From the NCBI GenBank assembly GCA_030601545.1, contig JAUVTM010000095.1:1-7546 (forward strand): DNA of 7,546 bases, written 5' to 3'. Position 1 is the stretch's first letter. Every line of letters begins with the position of its first letter. The position numbers and the translations under genes are program-made. This stretch comes from Syntrophobacterales bacterium (GTDB taxonomy: Bacteria; Desulfobacterota; Syntrophobacteria; BM002). Below the pieces are notes generated by a model. The model was not told the origin of the DNA and did no database searches. It worked only from the letters and a program-made list of their open reading frames with translations. Of this stretch, positions 1 through 7,313 are shown piece by piece.

Positions 1-1
1 G

Positions 2-1204
2 GTGGCCGAACGAATCAACTTGGATCCAGCCATTCACAAGCGGCTTCGCCTTCCGGCTCGATGTTATATAGTTTCCTGCCCGGTGCGGATGGATGACGGC
101 AGCGTTGAGGTCTTTACAGGTTATCGTGTACACCACAACACCTCCCGCGGTCCTGCGAAAGGAGGCATTCGCTACCATCCTGATGTCACGCTGGATGAGA
201 CAACCGCCCTCTCCATGTGGATGACCTGGAAATGTGCGCTGGTGGATATCCCGTATGGCGGAGCCAAAGGGGGAGTCGCTTGCAACCCCAAGCAGATGTC
301 GCGGACTGAACTGCAACATTTGACCCGCCGTTATACCTCTGAACTCGTGAATGTATTTGGTCCCAGGACTGACATTCCGGCACCGGACGTTTATACGAAT
401 CCGCAGATAATGGCCTGGATCATGGACACCTACAGCATGTCCATTGGCTATGCCGAACCCGGTGTGGTCACCGGCAAACCCATACCTCTTGGGGGCTCTC
501 TGGGAAGGTTAGGCGCAACCAGCCGCGGCTGTGCTTATTCCATCTACTCGCTGCTTGAAAAGTTAAATCGTGGAGTAGATGAGCAAACAGTCGCCATTCA
601 AGGCTTTGGCAACGTTGGCTATAATGCTGCCGAGATTCTTCACGATGACGGTGCCAAAGTCATTGCCGTCAGTGACAGCAAAGCAGGAGTTTATAATCCT
701 CAAGGATTGGACCCGCGGCTACTGGCAAAATACAAGGTGGAAACTGGTTCAGTGCAAGGGTATCCGGACGGAGATAATATTACCAACGAAGAACTGCTGG
801 AGACGGACTGTTCTATTTTAATCCCCGCAGCCCTAGAAAATGTGATTACCTCACGAAATGCCGACCGCATCAGAGCTGAAATCATTGCTGAGGGTGCCAA
901 CGGTCCCACCACCCCGGAGGCTGATGACATCCTCTATGACCGGGGCAAGTATCATTTGCCTGACGTTCTGGCCAACGCCGGAGGGGTTACCGTCTCTTAC
1001 TTTGAATGGGTACAGGGGTTGGAACGCTATTTCTGGACTGAAGAGGAAGTGAATTCCAAACTCAAGGCAATTATGGATCGTGCTTTCGAAAATGTCTGGC
1101 ATCTTGCCCAGACTGAGAAGGTAAACATGAGGTTAGCCTCGTATATGGTTGCGGTGCAGCGGGTGGCGGAGGCCATGTTGCTGCGAGGCTTATACCCCCA
1201 GTAA
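2..1204 (+). CDS. gdhA: Glutamate dehydrogenase (Glu/Leu/Phe/Val dehydrogenase family), 5' truncated
   Basis: Catalyses reversible oxidative deamination of glutamate to 2-oxoglutarate and ammonium with NAD(P) in the cytoplasm. The visible 400 residues hold the family's substrate domain and then a Rossmann domain. Residues matching the glutamate-binding and catalytic set are present: K53 in PAKGGIRYHP, K77 in MTWKCAL, K89 in PYGGAKGG and D129 in PAPDV. The dinucleotide motif GFGNVG is at 201-206, and S332 follows NAGGV. Lysine at position 53 and serine at 332 favour glutamate; leucine dehydrogenases carry hydrophobic residues at both places. The first in-frame GTG lies at base 2, but the protein begins abruptly at a conserved segment (NLDPAIHKRL) that members usually reach after about 20 residues, so the true start is probably off the left edge. 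NAD versus NADP preference cannot be settled; an acidic D225 after the second Rossmann strand leans to NAD. A weak terminator follows directly. Confidence 0.93.
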   Translation: MAERINLDPAIHKRLRLPARCYIVSCPVRMDDGSVEVFTGYRVHHNTSRGPAKGGIRYHPDVTLDETTALSMWMTWKCALVDIPYGGAKGGVACNPKQMSRTELQHLTRRYTSELVNVFGPRTDIPAPDVYTNPQIMAWIMDTYSMSIGYAEPGVVTGKPIPLGGSLGRLGATSRGCAYSIYSLLEKLNRGVDEQTVAIQGFGNVGYNAAEILHDDGAKVIAVSDSKAGVYNPQGLDPRLLAKYKVETGSVQGYPDGDNITNEELLETDCSILIPAALENVITSRNADRIRAEIIAEGANGPTTPEADDILYDRGKYHLPDVLANAGGVTVSYFEWVQGLERYFWTEEEVNSKLKAIMDRAFENVWHLAQTEKVNMRLASYMVAVQRVAEAMLLRGLYPQ

Positions 1205-1227
1205 GAAAAACTGATTGCGGTTTTTCT
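1204..1227 (+). terminator. Candidate weak intrinsic terminator after gdhA
   Basis: AGAAAAACTG (1204-1213) and CGGTTTTTCT (1218-1227) pair over ten positions (one G-T) around the loop ATTG. The 3' arm carries five consecutive T residues, so an A-tract/stem/T-tract arrangement sits immediately after the gdhA stop codon. The stem is A/T-rich with only a short G/C core, so termination may be inefficient. An A-rich 5' arm could also serve the opposite strand, but no gene points that way here. Confidence 0.45.
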
Positions 1228-1255
1228 GCCCTGGAACCGGAAGGATTAGCGTTTC

Positions 1256-1281
1256 AAAAAAGGCAAAATCTACCAAAAAAA
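1256..1281. other. Roughly helically phased A-tracts upstream of the aroF promoter candidate
   Basis: Runs of six, four and seven A residues lie at 1256-1261, 1265-1268 and 1275-1281. Their starts are nine and ten bases apart, which is close to one helical turn and typical of intrinsically bent DNA or an extended UP-like region. They end about 50 bases before a TTGACA hexamer. The rest of the gdhA-aroF gap (1228-1454) holds no credible gene. Confidence 0.3.
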
Positions 1282-1333
1282 CTCATGGACCAAACGGGCC
1301 CGACGAGGATCGCTTTTTAGCAAGCAAAACGAA

Positions 1334-1363
1334 TTGACACCACCTGGTGCAGTGTGTTAGAGG
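1334..1363 (+). promoter_or_regulatory. Candidate sigma-70 type promoter for aroF
   Basis: A perfect -35 hexamer TTGACA is at 1334-1339. With an 18-base spacer the -10 would be TAGAGG (1358-1363, three of six matches), preceded by TGTG; with 17 bases it would be TTAGAG (1357-1362, two matches). Transcription would start near 1370, giving a leader of about 85 bases. The -10 is poor, so the promoter may be weak, activator-dependent or a chance -35 match. The leader contains a small hairpin (AGGGT 1395-1399 with ACCCT 1402-1406) and no long peptide rich in aromatic codons, so there is no sign of classical attenuation. Confidence 0.4.
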
Positions 1364-1442
1364 GATGCTCACCCGCTAGAGATGGCACTTCGTTAGGGTA
1401 AACCCTCCGCACCGTCTCAGAGCTCGGTTTGGTTCCCAACGA

Positions 1443-1448
1443 AAGGAG
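1443..1448 (+). promoter_or_regulatory. Strong ribosome binding site of aroF
   Basis: AAGGAG lies six bases before the ATG at 1455 and fixes that start codon. It is the best Shine-Dalgarno match in the window. Confidence 0.8.
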
Positions 1449-1454
1449 ATTCAA

Positions 1455-2489
1455 ATGCTGGTGGTTATGAGCAGCTATGCCACCGAAGAAGAAATCGCAC
1501 AAGTTCTGGTTGCCATCGAACGGCAAGGTAATGTTGCCCGAGTAATAGAGGGCGGTGAGCGTACCGCCATAGGCATTCTTCAGAACAGAGGACCAGTTGA
1601 TCCTGCCCCTTTTCTGCTCCTGCCCGGGGTGAAAGAGACCATCCCTGTTTCTAAACCCTATAAGCTCGTAAGTCGAGAGTTCAAACAAACCGACACTATC
1701 GTTCAGCTCGGGGACGTTGCCATCGGCGGCGATCATTTCGTGATCATTGCTGGTCCCTGCGCAGTCGAGAGCGAGACACAGGCTCTCACTATTGGCCGCG
1801 CAGTTCGGAGCCAAGGCGCCCGCATCTTTAGGGGCGGTGCATATAAGCCTCGCACTTCACCCTACAGTTTTCAGGGCTTGGGAGAAGAAGGGCTGAAGAT
1901 TCTCGCCAAGGTGAGAGAGGAAACGGGGTTATACATTGTCACCGAGGCCATGGACCACGAACTGTGCGATCTGGTGGAAGAGTATGCCGACATCATCCAG
2001 ATCGGCGCTCGGAATATGCAGAACTTCTCCTTGCTCAATCGAGCTGGCGAGGCTCGGAAACCTGTTCTCCTCAAGCGTGGGATGTCCGCAACGATCCAGG
2101 AATGGCTCATGGCTGCAGAATACGTCATGGCCAAGGGAAATCGGAATGTGATTCTCTGTGAGCGCGGCGTCCGCACTTTTGCCGACCATTCCCGCAACAC
2201 TTTGGACCTGAGTGCCATCCCGGTGGTTAAGAAAGAAAGTCATCTTCCAGTTATCGCCGATCCGAGCCATGCTTGTGGCCGCCGTGATCAGGTGATACCT
2301 ATGAGTAGGGCCTCTGTGGCTGCAGGCACTCACGGCCTGATGGTGGAAGTACACCATGAGCCAGAAAAGGCTTTGAGCGATGGCCAGCAAGCCTTGTTCC
2401 CTGCGCAATTCACTCAGATGGTAAATGAGATCCTCCCCATTTTGACTGAGGATCAAAGGCAACAACTGCTCAAAGACATTAAAGGCTAG
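1455..2489 (+). CDS. aroF: 3-deoxy-7-phosphoheptulonate (DAHP) synthase, type I-beta with N-terminal regulatory domain
   Basis: Condenses phosphoenolpyruvate with erythrose 4-phosphate to DAHP, the committed first step of the shikimate pathway, in the cytoplasm. The 344-residue protein follows the Thermotoga maritima enzyme almost position for position. Residues 1 to about 65 form a ferredoxin-like domain (LVVMSSYATEEEI start), which in that enzyme binds Tyr or Phe for feedback inhibition; the TIM barrel follows from about 70. Expected metal ligands are C102 (AGPC), H272 (DPSH), E298 (VEVH) and D309 (LSDG). Phosphate- and PEP-binding segments are R126 (FRGG), KPRTS at 131-135, R186 (IGARN), K207-R208 (LLKRG) and R237 (CERG). 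A strong ribosome binding site and match to the family N-terminus support this ATG. It precedes aroB, the next pathway enzyme, by 114 bases, so cotranscription is plausible. Allosteric control is inferred from family architecture, not proven here. Confidence 0.97.
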   Translation: MLVVMSSYATEEEIAQVLVAIERQGNVARVIEGGERTAIGILQNRGPVDPAPFLLLPGVKETIPVSKPYKLVSREFKQTDTIVQLGDVAIGGDHFVIIAGPCAVESETQALTIGRAVRSQGARIFRGGAYKPRTSPYSFQGLGEEGLKILAKVREETGLYIVTEAMDHELCDLVEEYADIIQIGARNMQNFSLLNRAGEARKPVLLKRGMSATIQEWLMAAEYVMAKGNRNVILCERGVRTFADHSRNTLDLSAIPVVKKESHLPVIADPSHACGRRDQVIPMSRASVAAGTHGLMVEVHHEPEKALSDGQQALFPAQFTQMVNEILPILTEDQRQQLLKDIKG

Positions 2490-2499
2490 CCAGCAAGCA

Positions 2500-2571
2500 C
2501 TAAACCGTAAATGGTAAATGGTAAGTAAATTAAGGTAGATTGCCCTAACCGTTTACCTTGCACTGTTTACC
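2500..2571. repeat. Heptamer-repeat element with inverted arm between aroF and aroB
   Basis: The plus strand reads CTAAACC, GTAAATG, GTAAATG, GTAAGTA as consecutive seven-base units at 2500-2527. The complementary arm contains GTTTACC at 2551-2557 and again at 2565-2571, exactly 14 bases apart; on the minus strand these read as GTAAAC-type heptamers in seven-base phase. The arms can fold: 2513-2522 pairs with 2548-2557 over ten positions (one G-T) around a 25-base loop. No T-tract follows, so it is not an ordinary intrinsic terminator. It fills most of the gap. Confidence 0.7.
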
Positions 2572-2603
2572 AGAAGCCATGCCGTACACTACCCGAAAGA
2601 ACC

Positions 2604-3698
2604 ATGAAACGTCTACGTCTAGAGCTGAAGAAAGATACGGATCGCTCATATGACGTGTTGGTGGGTCGCGATATTTTAGATAGTCTTCACAGCGAAATAC
2701 AACGACTGGGAAACTTTTCTTCCTATGGGTTGGTGACTGATGAGGTGGTGAGACCGCTGGTGGCCGAACCACTTCAAAATCAACTGCGGTCTAACTCCAT
2801 CGATACAACCTTGATTGCATTACCCCCGGGTGAGAGCGCAAAGACCATAGGAACGGTCCTCGACCTCTGCCAGCAGCTCCTTGCTCAGGGCTTTGACCGC
2901 AAAAGTCTACTTCTGGCTGTTGGGGGCGGTGTGGTTGGTGATATCACCGGCTTTGCTGCTGCCATCTATATGCGAGGTATCCCCTACATTCAAGTTCCCA
3001 CTACCCTGCTCGCCCAAGTGGACAGCTCTCTTGGGGGGAAGACCGGTGTGGATCTACCTTCAGGTAAGAACCTGTTAGGCGCTTTCCATCAACCTCGGCT
3101 TGTGCTCTCCGATCTTGATGTTTTAACCTCTCTTTCCTCTGACGCCAGGCGCGATGGGTTTGCGGAGGTTATCAAAGCTGCCCTCATCGAAGATCCTGAA
3201 CTTTTTTCAATTCTGGAAAGGGAAGGGGCTGACCTTCTTGACCCTGGCAATCCGCTTTTGGAAACTATCATCGCCAAGGCCTGTGAGGTTAAGTGCCGGG
3301 TGGTGAATCGGGACGAGCATGAAAGTGGATTGCGACGTATTCTGAACTTCGGCCACACTTTAGGACATGCCTTAGAGGCTGCGGCCAATTATAATATATC
3401 TCACGGTCAAGCGGTGGCTATCGGCATGGGACTCGCCGTCCGACTATCCCGGCAATGGGTCGGGCTCAGCGAGGATAATGCGGATCGTGCTCTGGATCTC
3501 ATCCAGAAGCTAGGCCTTCCCACCGAAATACCAGAGAACATAGATCCGGAGGCGCTACTCGTTCCTCTTGAAAAAGACAAAAAGATCCAAGCAGGTATCT
3601 GTCACTTCGTCCTTCTTGCTGAAATTGGACGAGCGGTTATTCATCCAATCCCCGTGGGTGATTTGCAGAAGAGTCTACAGAAAATAACAAGGCACTAA
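2604..3698 (+). CDS. aroB: 3-dehydroquinate synthase
   Basis: Converts DAHP to 3-dehydroquinate, the second step of the shikimate pathway, with bound NAD and a divalent metal (Zn or Co), in the cytoplasm. The 364 residues match the family's usual length. Visible signatures: NAD-binding VGGGVVGD at 106-113; PTTLLAQVDSSLGGKTGVD at 132-150, lining the active site with K146; GKNLLGAFHQP from 154; and the metal ligands E188 (FAEVIK), H251 (NFGHTLGHALE) and H267 (SHGQAVAIGMG). The C-terminal helical domain continues to the end. The ATG has only a poor Shine-Dalgarno (GAAAGA, 2595-2600), and no alternative in-frame start is found in the preceding intergenic segment, so translation may be modest or depend on the upstream repeat element's structure. 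It follows aroF, the preceding enzyme, and ends 69 bases before dnaE. No key residue is missing. Confidence 0.97.
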   Translation: MKRLRLELKKDTDRSYDVLVGRDILDSLHSEIQRLGNFSSYGLVTDEVVRPLVAEPLQNQLRSNSIDTTLIALPPGESAKTIGTVLDLCQQLLAQGFDRKSLLLAVGGGVVGDITGFAAAIYMRGIPYIQVPTTLLAQVDSSLGGKTGVDLPSGKNLLGAFHQPRLVLSDLDVLTSLSSDARRDGFAEVIKAALIEDPELFSILEREGADLLDPGNPLLETIIAKACEVKCRVVNRDEHESGLRRILNFGHTLGHALEAAANYNISHGQAVAIGMGLAVRLSRQWVGLSEDNADRALDLIQKLGLPTEIPENIDPEALLVPLEKDKKIQAGICHFVLLAEIGRAVIHPIPVGDLQKSLQKITRH

Positions 3699-3726
3699 AT
3701 CCGAATATCGGATTTAAAATAATCCG
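3696..3726. other. Inverted repeat spanning the aroB stop codon, with an alternative partner
   Basis: TAAATCCGA (3696-3704) and TCGGATTTA (3708-3716) form a perfect nine-base-pair stem with a three-base loop; the aroB stop codon is the first three bases. A second AATCCG at 3721-3726 can instead pair with CGGATT (3709-3714) around TAAAAT. The two stems are mutually exclusive. There is no T-tract after either stem, so a terminator role is doubtful; an mRNA 3'-end stabiliser or an operator before dnaE are alternatives. Confidence 0.5.
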
Positions 3727-3753
3727 CTCCAAGTACGCAAAGACTCGTCAATT

Positions 3754-3759
3754 AAGGAT
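3754..3759 (+). promoter_or_regulatory. Ribosome binding site of dnaE
   Basis: AAGGAT lies eight bases before the ATG at 3768 and supports that start. An earlier ATG overlapping this site (3758) is in another frame. Confidence 0.65.
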
Positions 3760-3767
3760 GCTCGAAT

Positions 3768-6700
3768 ATGTCATCAAAGGAATTTGTCCACTTACACGTG
3801 CATAGCGAGTACAGCCTTCTAGACGGTGCCATCCGCATCACTGACATGCTCAGGACTGCCGCGGGTTTTGGCATGCCTGCCGTCGCCATCACTGATCACG
3901 GCAACATGCACGGCGCTCTCGAATTCTATGTAAAGGCCAACGAATTTGGGATCAAGCCCATACTGGGTTGTGAGATCTACGTGGCGCCAAAAAGCCGCTG
4001 GGACCGTGGAGAGAGTCACGGTAGCCCACGAAACCATCACATTGTTCTTTTGGCTGAGAACAATACGGGCTATCGAAATCTGCTCAAGCTCCTGACCCTC
4101 GCCAACTTCGAAGGTTTCTACTACAAACCAAGGGTGGACAAGGAACTGCTCACCACCTATCACGAGGGGCTCATTGCCCTTTCTTCTTGTTTACATGGAG
4201 AGGTGGCATCCCATTTGTTGGCCGCCAGTTACACCCGGGCCGAACAGGCTGCAATGGAGTATCGCGACATCTTCGGGAAGGATAATTTCTTCCTGGAACT
4301 TCAGGCCACAGGGATGACAGAACAGGAGATAGTCAACAGGGATCTCATCCACCTCAGTGAAAAAACCTCCATTCCTCTGGTTGCAAGCAATGACTGCCAC
4401 TACCTGAAAGCAGAAGATGCAAAGGCCCACGACGTGCTCCTCTGCATCCAGACAGGAAAGACGGTGCTGGATGAAAAACGTATGCGTTTTGCAACCAGTG
4501 AGCTCTATTTCAAATCTCCTGAGCAGATGTGGTCTACCTTCCACGATGTCCCGACTGCCCTTGAGAATACCTTGGCAATAGCGGAACGCTGCCACGTCAG
4601 CCTAGAACTTGATCAACCTCACTTCCCGGAGTTTCCTCTGGAACCGGGTGACTCGGCAGAGTCCTGTTTTGAACGGGAAACCGAGGACGGTTTTGTCAGA
4701 AGGCTTGAAGAAATTCGTAGAAAGCAACCAGACTTCAGCGGTGAGGAGGAAGAAAAATACCGCCACCGTCTGGCCCACGAGATTTCGGTCATCCAAAAAA
4801 TGGGATTTAGCACCTACTTTCTCATCGTCGCAGACTTCGTCAGGTTTGCCAGAGAGAACTCGATACCTGTCGGCCCTGGACGGGGGTCTGCGGCTGGCAG
4901 TCTGGTAGCTTATAGCCTTAGCATCACTGATCTCGATCCCATCGCTCATGGTCTGATCTTCGAACGCTTTCTCAATGTGGAACGGCTTAGCCTGCCAGAC
5001 ATCGATGTTGATTTTTGCATGAATGGCCGGGACCGGGTCCTGCAGTATGTCTCGGAGCGTTTCGGCAAAGATCGGGTTGCCCAAATCACCACCTTCGGCA
5101 CTATGCAGGCGCGAGCTGTTATCCGTGATGTGGGTCGCGCCCTCGGCATGGCGTATGGAGATGTGGACAAGATAGCCAAACTCATTCCTCCGGCTCTCAA
5201 GATGACGCTCAGAAAAGCCTTCAAGACTGAGCCCCGACTCAAGGAACTTCGCAAAGATCCAGCTCTCCAAGAGTTTTTCGATGTGGCCTTGGCCCTGGAG
5301 GGCCTCACGCGTCATGCTTCCACTCATGCTGCCGGCGTAGTTATTTCAGATCTTCCTATCGTCGAGTACATGCCTCTCTATAAGGGTTCCAAGGGCGAAG
5401 TGGTGACTCAGTTTCCCATGAAATACGTGGAGAAGGCCGGCCTTATCAAGTTTGATTTCTTGGGACTGCGCAACCTTACAGTCATCGACAACGCCGTAAA
5501 ACTCATCAAGGAGAATACTGGTGTCGAACTGGACATGCGTGATCTGCCCCTGGACGATCCGAAAACGTATGAACTCCTGAGCCGCGGGGATACAACCGGC
5601 GTGTTCCAGTTGGAAAGCTCTGGAATGCGTGACTTGGTTGTACGGCTAAAGCCTGAAACTTTCAATGATATCACCGCGTTGGTTGCCCTCTACCGCCCCG
5701 GCCCCCTCGAGAGCGGTATGGTGGATGACTTTATAAACGGAAAGCACGGTAATATACAAGTCAGCTACGAACTGGAGCAACTGCGGGATATTCTCCGGGA
5801 CACTTACGGGGTCATTCTCTATCAGGAGCAGGTAATGGAGATTGCCAGTGTCTTGGCCAATTACAGCCTCGGCGAAGCCGACATTCTGAGGCGGGCCATG
5901 GGCAAGAAAATCCCGAAGGTGATGGCAGCACAGCGCGATCGTTTTCTTGCAGGAGCCGAGGAAAACGGTATTGATCTCAAAAAAGCTGCGCACATTTTTA
6001 ATCTCATGGAAAAATTTGCCGGCTATGGGTTCAACAAATCCCATAGTGCCGCCTATGCGCTCATAGCTTACCAGACAGCCTATCTCAAAGCCCACTATCC
6101 TCTGAAGTATATGGCGGCACTGTTGAATAGCTTTTTGAGCAACTCCGACAGCCTGGTCAAGCTCCTGAATGAGTGCCGGGAAAAGGGATTGGAAATACTT
6201 CCTCCTGATGTGAATCTGAGCGAATGGGACTTCACTGTAGTGGGTGACAGTATTCGCTTCGGCCTCGGTGCGGTAAAAAACGTGGGTGCGGCTGCTGTCG
6301 AGTCTATCATCGAAGCAAGGTTTGATGGTGATCCGTTCTCATCTCTTTATGAGTTCAGCGAAAGGGTTGATCTGCAACGCGTCAACCGGCGTGTAGCGGA
6401 AAGCCTTATCAAGTGCGGCGCTTTTGATTCTCTTCACCCTGTGCGGAGTCAAGCCTTGGCCGCACTCGAAGAGGCAATGGAGATGGCGCAAACCATCCAG
6501 AAAGATCGTTTGAGCGGCCAGATAAGTATGTTCGGCACTTTTGCCGGGCAGCAGCGTAACTCCGAGCCCCCTTTACCCAATATCCCTGAATGGAACCACC
6601 GGCAGAAGCTTGCCATGGAAAAGGAGGCTCTCGGTTTTTACTTTAGCGGTCATCCGCTCGACGCTTACGAAAAAGAAATGAAAGCCTTCCCCATTGTGGA

Positions 6701-7313
6701 TAGCTCAAGTATTGCAGACAAGACTGATGGAATCCAAATAGTCCTCTGCGGCCTCAATGCCGATCTCAAGGAGATAACCACGAAAAAAGGTGACCGCATG
6801 GCGTTTCTAACCCTGGAAGACCGCAAGGGTACTGTGGAGGTGGTTATCTTTAGCGACACCTATCAGAGTAGCCGCCATCTCCTTGATGTGGATGATCCCT
6901 TGCTCATTGTGGGCACCGTACAACAGGAGGATAAGGGAGCCAAAATCATAGCACAACGCATTCTCACCCTCCTGGAAGCCAAGGAGCATATGACCCAAGC
7001 AATTCACATTAAACTCCCTGCGGCAACAGTCACCAAGGACAATCTGGCTGATCTCAAAACTATTTTGGGGCGCCACAAAGGCGATTGCAAGGCATACGTC
7101 CATCTGTGCACCGACGAGCACTGTGAGGCCGTCATACAACTGGGTGATAGAATCAGAGTGAAGCCTGATCGGAGCCTGATTGAAGAGGTAAATCGGTACT
7201 TCGGTGCTGAGGTGGTTTCTGCTGTTCTGACAAACGGACCCGGCCCTGTACGAAATTCCAGGATGAGTAATAGAAACAATCGACGAAGCCGCCATTCTGG
7301 CGGTGTCCGTTGA
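3768..7313 (+). CDS. dnaE: DNA polymerase III subunit alpha (replicative polymerase, DnaE1 type)
   Basis: Catalytic subunit of the chromosomal replicase. At 1181 residues it has full DnaE1 length. The PHP domain (1 to about 280) keeps likely metal ligands: H10 and H12 (HLHVHSEYSLLDG), D19, H44 (ITDHG), E69 (GCEIYV), H90/H91, H143 (CLHGE), D209 and H211 (NDCHY). The C-family polymerase core carries catalytic D413 and D415 (LPDIDVDF) and D563 (KFDFLGLRNL), plus GPGRGSAAGSLVAY at 369-382 and TRHASTHAAGVVIS at 514-527. Fingers include FAGYGFNKSHSAAYA (750-764). A helix-hairpin-helix region lies around 825-890, and QISMF (918-922) fits the internal beta-clamp-binding motif. An OB fold follows (about 988-1065), then a C-terminal domain that would contact tau. 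The last 20 residues form an arginine-rich tail, and the final codons overlap a heptamer repeat. Start matches the family's N-terminus. No frameshift or missing catalytic residue. Confidence 0.98.
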   Translation: MSSKEFVHLHVHSEYSLLDGAIRITDMLRTAAGFGMPAVAITDHGNMHGALEFYVKANEFGIKPILGCEIYVAPKSRWDRGESHGSPRNHHIVLLAENNTGYRNLLKLLTLANFEGFYYKPRVDKELLTTYHEGLIALSSCLHGEVASHLLAASYTRAEQAAMEYRDIFGKDNFFLELQATGMTEQEIVNRDLIHLSEKTSIPLVASNDCHYLKAEDAKAHDVLLCIQTGKTVLDEKRMRFATSELYFKSPEQMWSTFHDVPTALENTLAIAERCHVSLELDQPHFPEFPLEPGDSAESCFERETEDGFVRRLEEIRRKQPDFSGEEEEKYRHRLAHEISVIQKMGFSTYFLIVADFVRFARENSIPVGPGRGSAAGSLVAYSLSITDLDPIAHGLIFERFLNVERLSLPDIDVDFCMNGRDRVLQYVSERFGKDRVAQITTFGTMQARAVIRDVGRALGMAYGDVDKIAKLIPPALKMTLRKAFKTEPRLKELRKDPALQEFFDVALALEGLTRHASTHAAGVVISDLPIVEYMPLYKGSKGEVVTQFPMKYVEKAGLIKFDFLGLRNLTVIDNAVKLIKENTGVELDMRDLPLDDPKTYELLSRGDTTGVFQLESSGMRDLVVRLKPETFNDITALVALYRPGPLESGMVDDFINGKHGNIQVSYELEQLRDILRDTYGVILYQEQVMEIASVLANYSLGEADILRRAMGKKIPKVMAAQRDRFLAGAEENGIDLKKAAHIFNLMEKFAGYGFNKSHSAAYALIAYQTAYLKAHYPLKYMAALLNSFLSNSDSLVKLLNECREKGLEILPPDVNLSEWDFTVVGDSIRFGLGAVKNVGAAAVESIIEARFDGDPFSSLYEFSERVDLQRVNRRVAESLIKCGAFDSLHPVRSQALAALEEAMEMAQTIQKDRLSGQISMFGTFAGQQRNSEPPLPNIPEWNHRQKLAMEKEALGFYFSGHPLDAYEKEMKAFPIVDSSSIADKTDGIQIVLCGLNADLKEITTKKGDRMAFLTLEDRKGTVEVVIFSDTYQSSRHLLDVDDPLLIVGTVQQEDKGAKIIAQRILTLLEAKEHMTQAIHIKLPAATVTKDNLADLKTILGRHKGDCKAYVHLCTDEHCEAVIQLGDRIRVKPDRSLIEEVNRYFGAEVVSAVLTNGPGPVRNSRMSNRNNRRSRHSGGVR

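Noticed and set aside
1285..1320. Eleven-codon peptide before the aroF promoter candidate, plus four-codon frames at 1365 and 1382
   Set aside because: None has a convincing ribosome binding site or aromatic codon run, and the first lies upstream of the candidate transcript start.
1317..1814. A 165-codon minus-strand frame covering part of the aroF leader and 5' end
   Set aside because: More than half is antisense to conserved aroF coding sequence; no family resemblance was seen.
1929..2465. A 178-codon open frame on the minus strand, opposite aroF
   Set aside because: Fully antisense to conserved barrel-coding sequence, with no recognisable motif and a competing frame alongside.
2540..2600. 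Separate aroB promoter in the aroF-aroB gap
   Set aside because: TTGCAC at 2558 has no suitable -10 at normal spacing; TACACT at 2585 would need a 21-base spacer.
3715..3720. TAAAAT as a -10 box for a dnaE promoter
   Set aside because: No acceptable -35 hexamer occurs 16 to 18 bases upstream, and the segment is the loop of an inverted repeat.
4602..5327. A 241-codon open frame on the minus strand, opposite dnaE
   Set aside because: It lies entirely within the conserved polymerase core of dnaE, has no recognisable domain, and other open frames overlap it on the same strand. It is best explained as a composition effect of the sense gene.
7288..7304. CCGCC/GGCGG hairpin at the dnaE end as an intrinsic terminator
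   Set aside because: It is inside the coding sequence, has only five strong pairs and is followed by no T-tract.
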